From Enterocloster asparagiformis (lineage in GTDB: Bacteria > Bacillota > Clostridia > Lachnospirales > Lachnospiraceae), in the NCBI GenBank assembly GCA_018380885.1, contig JAGZSY010000001.1, forward strand, positions 124,001 to 188,000: a stretch of DNA of 64,000 nt, written 5' to 3'. Positions 57,223-64,000 of this stretch are shown here, piece by piece (the stretch's first letter is position 1; each line of letters starts with the position of its first letter). Made by a program: the position numbers and the translations under genes. The notes beneath the pieces are model-generated. The model was not told the origin of the DNA. It was given only the letters and a program-made list of their open reading frames with translations, and ran no database searches.

Positions 57223-57295
57223 ATTGTGAAATGCTTCCCGGAAAAATATAAATCTATGAGAGCTGAGGTGACAGAAAACGCAGCCCGCGCAGACA

Positions 57296-57324
57296 TTGAA
57301 ATATAGATGTGACTATGATAGAAT
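57296..57324 (+). promoter_or_regulatory. Promoter of the coiled-coil lipoprotein gene
   Basis: TTGAAA (57296-57301), 17-base spacer, TAGAAT (57319-57324). Confidence 0.6.
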
Positions 57325-57390
57325 AGAACTATAGCTTTGGACGGCCGGGGTATATGCGGAGGCAGAGCGAATCAGGAGGAGGGGTTACGA

Positions 57391-58023
57391 ATGAGAAGAG
57401 GCGTATTGTTTGTGTGTGCGGCTGCGCTGGCGCTGGCATTGGCCGGCTGCGGCAACAGCAAGGAGCTGGAGGCGGAAAACGCGTCCCTGTCCGCCAAGGT
57501 GGGGAAGCTGTCGGATGAGAACGAGAGCCTGGAGGACGAGAAAAAGGATCTGCAGGAAGCGCTTGAGAAGGCTGAGGAGGAGAAGAAGAGCGCGGAGGAG
57601 CAGCTGTCCGCCGTAAGGGAGTCGGTTCTGGCTCTGGAGGCGGAGAAAACGGTTCAGGAGGGCGACGTGACGGTGCTTCTGGTGAACAAGGGCGAATCGC
57701 CCAAGGATGTCAAAAACTGGGTATTCAACAGCCGTTGCACCTTTGAGTTTTTGGTGACCAACAATACGGATAAGGACATCCAGGGAGTGGAGGGAGCGCT
57801 GAAGTTGATGGACCTGTTCGGCAAGGAGATCCAGACGGTGGGCTGCGATTTCACCGGCCGGATCATCCCCGCCCACGACAGCCTGACCGTGGATACCCTC
57901 TCGCTGGAGGTGAACGAATATATGGACGAAGATGTGAAGCTCTATAACACGAAGTTTGCGGATTTGAAATCGGAGTACACAGTGACCAAGATCGTTTTCA
58001 CGGACGGAACTGAGAAGGAGTGA
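57391..58023 (+). CDS. Coiled-coil lipoprotein of unknown function
   Basis: 210-residue exported lipoprotein: signal ending LALAGCGNS (Cys near residue 20), a charged coiled coil (about 24-85, heptads of Leu with Glu/Lys), then a beta-rich C-terminal domain (about 90-205; FEFLVTNNTDKDIQGVEG, KLMDLFGKEIQ) that looks like an Ig/FxLYD-type module. Function unknown. ATG 57391 follows GGAGGAGG. Confidence 0.8.
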   Translation: MRRGVLFVCAAALALALAGCGNSKELEAENASLSAKVGKLSDENESLEDEKKDLQEALEKAEEEKKSAEEQLSAVRESVLALEAEKTVQEGDVTVLLVNKGESPKDVKNWVFNSRCTFEFLVTNNTDKDIQGVEGALKLMDLFGKEIQTVGCDFTGRIIPAHDSLTVDTLSLEVNEYMDEDVKLYNTKFADLKSEYTVTKIVFTDGTEKE

Positions 58024-58051
58024 GCGGATGAAAACCGCGGTGGGAGCTTGA

Positions 58052-58099
58052 CAACGCGCCGCCATTGGGAAAGATATTCTCCCGTGGCGGCGCGTTTTT
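58052..58099 (+). terminator. Terminator after the coiled-coil lipoprotein
   Basis: AACGCGCCGCCA pairs with TGGCGGCGCGTT and is followed by TTTTG. It lies between convergent genes. Confidence 0.85.
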
Positions 58100-58104
58100 G
58101 CGTG

Positions 58105-58965
58105 TTACAGCGCGAATTTGCGGATGGCCCAGGCCACCCCGTCCTCCCGGTTGCTCTTCGTCTCGTACTTGGCGGCCGCCTTCAGGCAGTCCATGGCGTT
58201 GCCCATTGCTACGGTATAGCCGAACTCCGGGGCGAACATGGAGAGGTCGTTGTCGCTGTCCCCCAGAACCATGATCTCCTCCGGGCGGATGCCCAGCCCG
58301 GCGGCGTAGGCCTTCAGCGCCAGGCCTTTCTGGGCCCTGACGTTGGTCAGCTCGATGTCCGTGGGGAAGGTGGAGGCGGTGGCGATATCCGGGCAATCTG
58401 CGAAGCGCTCCTTTAGGCGGACCACGGTTTCGGCGGGAAGGCCGCTGCTGCATATCTTAAAGATAACCGCAGCTTCCGGCACGCTGCCCAGGGAATCCGT
58501 GAAGGTGAATCTGGAGGTGAATTGGCTCACCATGCGTTCAAGCTCCGCCGAGGGACTCCCGGAGGCCAGGGAGCCGTCGTCGTAAAAGCGGTAGAGCTCC
58601 TGCAGCTTGTCCTCCCTGCGGTATGTGCTGAATACCCCAAGGCTTGTCATGATGTCCATGGAGACTCCGGCGTCCGTCAGAATCCGGTTGATGTCCGCCA
58701 GATTTTCAGGGGAGAGGGGGATGACAGCGCGCGGCTCGCCCTCGTCCGAGCAGATCATGGCCCCGCTCAGACAGATATAGCTGCAATGGATACCTGCCTC
58801 GCTGACAATGGGGCGGGCTTCGGAGTAGGCTCTGCCGCTGCAGATCACAAATTCCACGCCGCGCCGCTGCAGTTCCCGGACTGCGGCGGCGTTTTCCGCA
58901 GAGATGCGGGAGAGCGGGTCTAAAAGCGTTCCGTCCATATCGGAGGCGACCAAGCGGATTTTCAT
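58105..58965 (-). CDS. Cof-type HAD-IIB phosphatase
   Basis: 286-residue haloacid dehalogenase-family phosphatase with motif I VASDMDGTLLD, motif II ICSGRAY, the Lys region RAQKGLALKAYA and motif IV VLGDSDNDLSMF. The IIB cap lies between residues 85 and 195. Typical substrates are sugar phosphates or flavin/PLP precursors; none can be assigned here. ATG 58965 follows AAAGGAGAATC. Confidence 0.93.
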   Translation of the reverse strand: MKIRLVASDMDGTLLDPLSRISAENAAAVRELQRRGVEFVICSGRAYSEARPIVSEAGIHCSYICLSGAMICSDEGEPRAVIPLSPENLADINRILTDAGVSMDIMTSLGVFSTYRREDKLQELYRFYDDGSLASGSPSAELERMVSQFTSRFTFTDSLGSVPEAAVIFKICSSGLPAETVVRLKERFADCPDIATASTFPTDIELTNVRAQKGLALKAYAAGLGIRPEEIMVLGDSDNDLSMFAPEFGYTVAMGNAMDCLKAAAKYETKSNREDGVAWAIRKFAL

Positions 58966-59152
58966 AACATTGATTCTCCTTTTGCAATTATTTTCTATTT
59001 ACTTAGTTTATATCAAAAATAAAATTTGTCAATTTGAATCGGCAGACGTTTCCTTTTTCGGTGTCGTCCCTTATAATGATTAGGAGCGACCGATCAGAGG
59101 GATGGATCGGTTGTACAAGCAGTATGCGGGGGTTTTGAAAGGAGAAGGAGCC

Positions 59153-60685
59153 ATGTACCATATTTTACTGGTGGACGATGAGTCCCAGGAGCGGGAGGGA
59201 ATCTCCTGGCTGATCGGGAAATACCATCTGCCGTTATCCGTGGCCCAGGCGGCCGACGGGCAGAAGGCGCTGGCGCACCTGGAAAATTATCCGGTGGACA
59301 TCCTGTTTACGGACGTGAAGATGCCGTTTATGGACGGGCTGGAGCTGGCGTCGGAGACGTCAAAGCGCTTTCCGGATGTGAAGATTATTATGTTCAGCGC
59401 CTACGGCGAGTTCGAGTACGCCAAGCGGGCCATGGAGGCCAACGCGGTGGATTACCTGCTAAAGCCCATCGAGGTGGACGAGTTTGAGAAGGTGATGGGC
59501 AAGGTGATCGGGGAACTTAACGAGCGGAGCCGGGAGAAACAGCAGGGGCGGGAGGAAGCCGCGGCGATAGGCCGCCACGCGCTCTACAAGCTCTTTACCG
59601 GCGGCCAGCTCTCCGCCCAGGATCAGGAGCTGCTGCCGGTCTGCTTCGAAGAGATTGGAAAAAAATGGGCGGCCATTATCAGCCTGGAGAGCAGCTCCAA
59701 CCTGTTTGAGAACAGGGAGGACGTGTTCTTAAAGCTGGCGGAGACGTACCTGCCCGCCGGGTTTTGCTATGTCAATTTGTACCCGGACACCTCTTGGATT
59801 CTGGTGTTCGGCGAGCAGGGGTATCTGAAAAAGGATCTGATCCAGGGCATGGAAAAAATCGGGCGGGATGTGAGAATGCTGGCACAGCAGGAGCTGTCCG
59901 CGGTGGTCAGCCGGTCCTTTTTGGGGCTGGACGGCCTGGTGAAGGCCGCCCGGGAGGTCAACGCTGTCCGGGAAAATTACTACGGGGGCAGCGATGAGAT
60001 CATCTGCTTATCCGATACCGTCCTCAACTCGGAGTATTATGTGGCGGAGATCGAGAAAACCAAGAAACTGCTGCTGGGAGCGGTGCGCCAGGAGAACCGG
60101 GATTTGATTCTGCTGTACGGCAACCAGCTGGCCGGGCATATGCAGCACGGCCGCGTGGTCAGCAAGATTTACGTCTATCACCTGTTGAACGACATTCTCA
60201 CCGCCTTTTATGAACAGTTCCAGGACTACGATAAAAAGCGGATGCTGGAAAATCTGGGAGAGCTTTTGGCCTGCCGCAGCAGCGCCCAGCTCATCGACAA
60301 ATTCCGGGAGATTTTAAACGGGGGAATCGCCGGGGAGACGGGCGGGAGGACGGACGAGCGCGGGATCGTGACGCAGATCAAAAATATCGTGCGCCTGGAG
60401 TACGCAAAGGATTTGAATCTCAACGACATCGCCGGGCGGGTGAATATGGCGCCGGCCTACATCAGCTTTCTGTTCAAGCGGGAGACCGGCAGGACCCTGA
60501 TCCGCTATATCACGGATTTCCGCATGGAGCGGGCCAGGGAATATCTGGAAGAGAGCGAGTTGAAGATCGTGCAGGTGAGCAGGGCCTGCGGCTATGAGAA
60601 CCAGCCCTACTTTAACAAGTTGTTCAAGAACTATTACGGCGTGACGCCCGGGGAGTACAGGGAACGGCATGAGACGAAAAAATAA
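59153..60685 (+). CDS. YesN-type response regulator with AraC output domain
   Basis: 510-residue regulator. The receiver domain (about 1-120) has ILLVDDESQERE, the phospho-acceptor Asp in DILFTDVKMPFMDG and the Lys in YLLKPIEVDEF. A linker domain (about 150-390) precedes the AraC-type DNA-binding domain (about 410-505; LNLNDIAGRVNMAPAYISF in part, and RACGYENQPYFNKLFKNYYG). Start ATG 59153 has AAAGGAGAAGGAG; the frame from 59102 lacks a site. Overlaps the kinase gene by 17 bases and likely controls the sugar ABC genes downstream. Confidence 0.94.
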   Translation: MYHILLVDDESQEREGISWLIGKYHLPLSVAQAADGQKALAHLENYPVDILFTDVKMPFMDGLELASETSKRFPDVKIIMFSAYGEFEYAKRAMEANAVDYLLKPIEVDEFEKVMGKVIGELNERSREKQQGREEAAAIGRHALYKLFTGGQLSAQDQELLPVCFEEIGKKWAAIISLESSSNLFENREDVFLKLAETYLPAGFCYVNLYPDTSWILVFGEQGYLKKDLIQGMEKIGRDVRMLAQQELSAVVSRSFLGLDGLVKAAREVNAVRENYYGGSDEIICLSDTVLNSEYYVAEIEKTKKLLLGAVRQENRDLILLYGNQLAGHMQHGRVVSKIYVYHLLNDILTAFYEQFQDYDKKRMLENLGELLACRSSAQLIDKFREILNGGIAGETGGRTDERGIVTQIKNIVRLEYAKDLNLNDIAGRVNMAPAYISFLFKRETGRTLIRYITDFRMERAREYLEESELKIVQVSRACGYENQPYFNKLFKNYYGVTPGEYRERHETKK

Positions 60686-62399
60686 TCTATTTACCTGGTA
60701 TTACGGCAGCGCATCCATCCGGAAAAAGCTGGTGATCAGCTATCTGCTGCTGATCGCGGTGCCGATTCTGGTGCTGGGAACCTATTCTTACTCCGTGGCC
60801 CGGAAGAATTTTGAGGATCAGACCAAAAACACCATGAGCAACAACGTGGCGTTTCTCACCACGGACTTAAACACCAGCTTGAAGCGCGAAAATGACAATA
60901 TCAAATTTCTGTCCTACAACATTGAATTCCGACAGACGCTGAAGCTGAACGGGGAGAACCGGAACCCCACGGAGATCGCCTGGGTGCTCAACAAGGTGGT
61001 GGAGCCCACGTTTTGGTACTTTATCGCCAGCGACATGAACATCAAGGGGATGGAGATTTACACGCCCTATGTGGACTACGATATCGGCAGCTTTCTGAGG
61101 ACGGACCGGGAATGCAGGGACGAGGTCTGGTACCAGTGGCATCGGACGAATTTCAACACCCGCTGGCACTGTGAGAACGGGGAAATTTACGCCACCAGAA
61201 CCATTCTGGACGCCCGCACCTCCTCGGAGCTCATCGGCGTTTTAAAGCTGAAGCTGTACCCCACCAGGATCTTTGAGACCCTGGACGAGGCCGCCTATTT
61301 AAACAACGGCCTTTTGCTCACGGACGGGCAGGGCAATGCGATCTATTCCCGGGGCATCGGAAACGGGGAAATCGACGGGGCGGTGGCGGAGCAGGCGCGC
61401 TCCGGGCAGCCGGGCGGGGTGGACAACGGCGATTACTTCCTGGTCACCGGGGAGGTGGCAAACAGCGGATGGCGTTTGTACTACTACGTGGACCGCAGGG
61501 AGATATCCGGGCAGCTGGACGAGATTCTGGACTCCACCCTGGTGGCGGCGGCGCTGTGCCTGGGAATCAGCCTGGTGCTCATCAGCGTGCTTTCGAAAAT
61601 TCTCAGCAAGCGGATTCTGGAGTTGAAGCGCAGCGCGGAGCAGGTGGCGGAGGGGAATTTCTCCCTGGATATCCGAACCGACTATGAGGACGAGATCGGC
61701 GCGGTGGCCGTGAGCTTAAAGAGCATGAGCAGGCGGCTGAGCGAGATGATCGACCGGGTGTACAAGTCGGAGCTGGAAAAGAAGGCTATGGAGTTAAAAG
61801 CCCTCCAGGCCATGATCAACCCCCATTTTCTCTACAACTGCCTGTCCAGCATCAAGTGGAAGGCCATGCGCTCGGGCAACGACGAGATCAGCGATATCAC
61901 AGGATTTCTGGCGAAGTTTTACCGGACCAGCTTAAACGGGGGCAGACAGATCACCACCGTGAAGCTGGAGCTGGAGAACATCCGCTCCTATATCGAGCTG
62001 CAGTCCATGACCCGCGACCACGATTTTGAGGTGCGCTACGAGGTTCAGGAGGAATGCGCGGACTGCTCCATGCTGAATTTCCTCCTTCAGCCCCTGGTGG
62101 AAAACGCCATTGAACACGGTCTCGCCCGCCAGGAGGGAGGCGGGGAGCGGCTTCTGATCGTGCGCTGCCGCGCGGACGGGGAATTTCTGCTGTTCCAGAT
62201 TTTAAACAACGGACCCAGGATGGACCGGGAACATCTGGAGGAGGTGCTGCGAAAGCCGGGAAAGGGCTACGGCATCTTCAACATCCGGGAGCGCATCCGG
62301 ATTTATTACGGGGAGCGGTGCGGCATCTCGGTGGAGATCACGGAGGAGGGATATACCTGCTTTACCGTGAAATTGCTGCGGGAGCTGACCATTTCCTAA
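60669..62399 (+). CDS. YesM-type sensor histidine kinase
   Basis: 576-residue membrane kinase with two transmembrane helices (about 20-40 and 280-302) around an extracellular sensor domain (dCache-like), a HAMP domain (about 305-357), the His_kinase domain with phospho-His in LQAMINPHFLYNCLSSIKW and the ATPase N-box LVENAIEHGLA plus GYGIFNIRERI. Together with the YesN-type regulator it senses an extracellular carbohydrate-like signal. The start overlaps the regulator's end. Confidence 0.94.
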   Translation: MRRKNNLFTWYYGSASIRKKLVISYLLLIAVPILVLGTYSYSVARKNFEDQTKNTMSNNVAFLTTDLNTSLKRENDNIKFLSYNIEFRQTLKLNGENRNPTEIAWVLNKVVEPTFWYFIASDMNIKGMEIYTPYVDYDIGSFLRTDRECRDEVWYQWHRTNFNTRWHCENGEIYATRTILDARTSSELIGVLKLKLYPTRIFETLDEAAYLNNGLLLTDGQGNAIYSRGIGNGEIDGAVAEQARSGQPGGVDNGDYFLVTGEVANSGWRLYYYVDRREISGQLDEILDSTLVAAALCLGISLVLISVLSKILSKRILELKRSAEQVAEGNFSLDIRTDYEDEIGAVAVSLKSMSRRLSEMIDRVYKSELEKKAMELKALQAMINPHFLYNCLSSIKWKAMRSGNDEISDITGFLAKFYRTSLNGGRQITTVKLELENIRSYIELQSMTRDHDFEVRYEVQEECADCSMLNFLLQPLVENAIEHGLARQEGGGERLLIVRCRADGEFLLFQILNNGPRMDREHLEEVLRKPGKGYGIFNIRERIRIYYGERCGISVEITEEGYTCFTVKLLRELTIS

Positions 62400-62491
62400 A
62401 AAAAGTGCAAGGTTTCTAAAAAATATGTTAAAGAATACTCCTTCGGTCTGCGGTATGATAAGGACAACAAAAGAAGGAGGAAGGTAACGGT

Positions 62492-63814
62492 ATGAAAAAG
62501 AAAATTTGGGGAACATTGTTGTGCGCCGCAATGGCGGCAAATCTTCTTGGCGGCTGCGCGGGGGCGGGAGCTGAAAAGACATCGGCGGAGAGCCCTGCGG
62601 ACCAAAAGCAGGAGGCGGCGTCCAGCCAGGATACGGAGCCGGCGGGGGAAACGGGAAAAAAGGTGAAAATCCGCATGACCTACTGGAACAGCGAGGACAC
62701 GGTGGAGGAGCTGCTCAAATATCTGGCAGAGGCTGTGCCGGAGGCTGAGATCGAGTACCAGTTTATCGACAACTCCAACTACGACACCATTGTGGACACC
62801 CAGCTGTCCGCCGGGGAGGGGCCGGATATCATCTGCGAGTCCTCGGGACTGGCCTTAAAGCACGCCAGGCTGGGTTATCTCGTTCCGCTAAACGAGTTAG
62901 GAGAACAGTTCCTGCCGTCGGGCGTCAGCGTTTACACCTACAACGGCGATATCTACGCGCTGCCGGGTACCAGCTGGTTTGAGGGAATCTTCTACAACAA
63001 GGAGATTTTTGCGGAGCACAATATCCAGCTGCCCACCACCTTTGACGAGTACATCAGCATGTGCAAACAGTTCCAGGAGCTGGGGATCACTCCCCTGGCC
63101 GCGGGCTTAAAGAAGGGCGGCCCCCTGATGAAGAACTCCATGGCCTTTGTGACCGCCGACTATCTGTCCAAGGATGCGGGCAAGAACTTCGGCGAGGAGT
63201 ACCGGGAGGGGAAAACCACCCTGGCGGGCAGCTGGGATCCCTATATGGAGAAGTGGTCCGAGATGATCACCGAGGGAGTCTACACCCAGGATATGACCGG
63301 GATCGACAAGGATCAGGCGCTGGAGCAGTTTGCGGTGGGCGACGCGGCCATGTTCTGCTCCGGCCCCTGGGACCTGGACACCATCATGAGCAAGAATCCT
63401 GATTTGCAGATCGACATGATGCCCTTCCACGGCTCCGAGGCCGACGCGGGATGGCTGGTAGGAGGCCCCGGCTGCGGATTTGCGGCCAACGCCGCTTCCC
63501 CCAACCTGGAAGTGGTGATGAAGGTTCTGGACGCCATCGCCTCCCCGGAGGGCCAGAAGGCGTTCTGGGAGAACAACCAGGGCGGTTCCTCCTACTTAAA
63601 GGGCGTGACCTTTGACCTGCCGGACGCTTACAACAGCGTGGCGGACACCCTGGCCGCAGGCAACGTGTACTGTCCGTGGGACGCCTGGGGCGTGGCGGCC
63701 AGCGCGCACAAGGTGTTTGAGACCGAGATGCAGAGCTATTTTATCGGGGCACAGGATTTGCACACAACCCTGGCCAATGTGGACCAGGTGGTGAAGGAGC
63801 TGCTGGAGAAATAA
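62492..63814 (+). CDS. Sugar ABC transporter substrate-binding lipoprotein (family 1)
   Basis: 440-residue lipoprotein: signal ending LLGGCAG (Cys near residue 23), an acidic/Ala-rich linker, and an SBP_bac_1 domain (KVKIRMTYWNSEDTVEELLKYL in outline, GEGPDIICESSG, YALPGTSWFEGIFYNKEIF). It binds a mono- or oligosaccharide for the permease that begins at 63919. GAAGGAGG precedes the ATG. Confidence 0.93.
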   Translation: MKKKIWGTLLCAAMAANLLGGCAGAGAEKTSAESPADQKQEAASSQDTEPAGETGKKVKIRMTYWNSEDTVEELLKYLAEAVPEAEIEYQFIDNSNYDTIVDTQLSAGEGPDIICESSGLALKHARLGYLVPLNELGEQFLPSGVSVYTYNGDIYALPGTSWFEGIFYNKEIFAEHNIQLPTTFDEYISMCKQFQELGITPLAAGLKKGGPLMKNSMAFVTADYLSKDAGKNFGEEYREGKTTLAGSWDPYMEKWSEMITEGVYTQDMTGIDKDQALEQFAVGDAAMFCSGPWDLDTIMSKNPDLQIDMMPFHGSEADAGWLVGGPGCGFAANAASPNLEVVMKVLDAIASPEGQKAFWENNQGGSSYLKGVTFDLPDAYNSVADTLAAGNVYCPWDAWGVAASAHKVFETEMQSYFIGAQDLHTTLANVDQVVKELLEK

Positions 63815-63831
63815 AAGGATAACAGCGAAAA

Positions 63832-63889
63832 ACGCTGTTCATGCAGTGGGGAAGGAGATTTCCGCATGGGCAGCGTTTTTTTGCACCTT
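63832..63889 (+). terminator. Attenuator between the binding-protein and permease genes
   Basis: AACGCTG pairs with CAGCGTT, with an inner CATGC/GCATG stem, followed by T7. It should allow excess binding protein over permease. Confidence 0.8.
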
Positions 63890-63918
63890 TTTTTCGGGAT
63901 TTTGATGGGAGACTGCGT

Positions 63919-64000
63919 ATGAAACATAAGACCAGAAAGCGGACAGCCGGTTCCCTGGGGGGATATTTCGGTATCTTTCTGACTCCGGCCCTGGCGATTT
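63919..64000 (+). CDS. Carbohydrate ABC transporter permease, 3'-truncated by window edge
   Basis: Only 27 codons are visible: a basic N-tail (MKHKTRKRTAG) running into the start of a membrane helix (GIFLTPALAI). The position after a family 1 binding protein, and the basic tail before the first helix, suggest a MalF-type permease. Identity rests mainly on context. Confidence 0.6.
   Translation, partial: MKHKTRKRTAGSLGGYFGIFLTPALAI

Overview
The window looks like chromosomal DNA of a fairly GC-rich Clostridia species, most likely a Lachnospiraceae member (Enterocloster/Lachnoclostridium-like). The taxon is inferred from AGGAGG-type ribosome binding sites, a T-box leader on pheST, purine-class riboswitch control, YesM/YesN-type two-component signalling and the general gene set. 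No rRNA, CRISPR array, integrase or transposase was seen.

Layout. 1-3 kb: end of dnaK, then dnaJ. 3-9 kb: a xenobiotic acetyltransferase, a transglutaminase-like protein, a DASS (SLC13-type) anion transporter whose start codon is separated from its body by an out-of-frame 12-G tract, a DUF2500-like membrane protein, an OGG-type DNA glycosylase and a set of large hairpins. 9-24 kb: T-box/pheS/pheT, a 1284-residue GGDEF/EAL protein, a secreted cell-wall-binding protein, eno, manA, secG, rnr and smpB. 24-31 kb: an XRE regulator divergent from a MalY/PatB-type C-S lyase, a decayed glutaredoxin-like gene, a DUF1874-like protein, a DUF305 protein, tRNA-Glu, a membrane GGDEF/EAL protein behind tandem RNA hairpins, and an SPL-like radical SAM protein. 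31-37 kb: a purine-class riboswitch of apparent ON type, then a three-subunit molybdenum hydroxylase and an NCS2 permease. 37-57 kb: an AT-richer catabolic island. 57-64 kb: a coiled-coil lipoprotein, a HAD phosphatase, a YesN/YesM pair and the start of a sugar ABC transporter.

The most notable region is 37.0-57.15 kb. It encodes two tandem AbgB-like M20 amidohydrolases, a Dpp-type ABC importer, a GntR/FCD regulator, a tripartite tricarboxylate transporter (TctBAC), a DUF6282 protein, two complete aconitase/isopropylmalate-isomerase-type enzymes, an isopropylmalate/isocitrate-dehydrogenase-like enzyme, a D-2-hydroxyacid dehydrogenase and an RraA/HMG-aldolase-like protein. Four promoters in this island, including the regulator's own, each carry a 13-bp palindrome of the form ATTGT-N3-ACAAT at or just downstream of the -10 element. 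This matches the TNGT-N3-ACNA style of FadR-family operators. I infer one regulon for uptake and breakdown of an amide-conjugated and/or free branched hydroxy-di/tricarboxylate. The substrate is not identifiable from sequence alone, and I know of no described pathway with this exact gene set.

Other points: two separate 12-G homopolymers occur at the 5' ends of carboxylate-transporter genes (positions 5848 and 46514), which suggests slipped-strand (phase) variation. The riboswitch before the molybdenum hydroxylase has a terminator that competes with its own aptamer. The 5' leader of the second GGDEF/EAL gene carries two tandem, mutually complementary hairpins.
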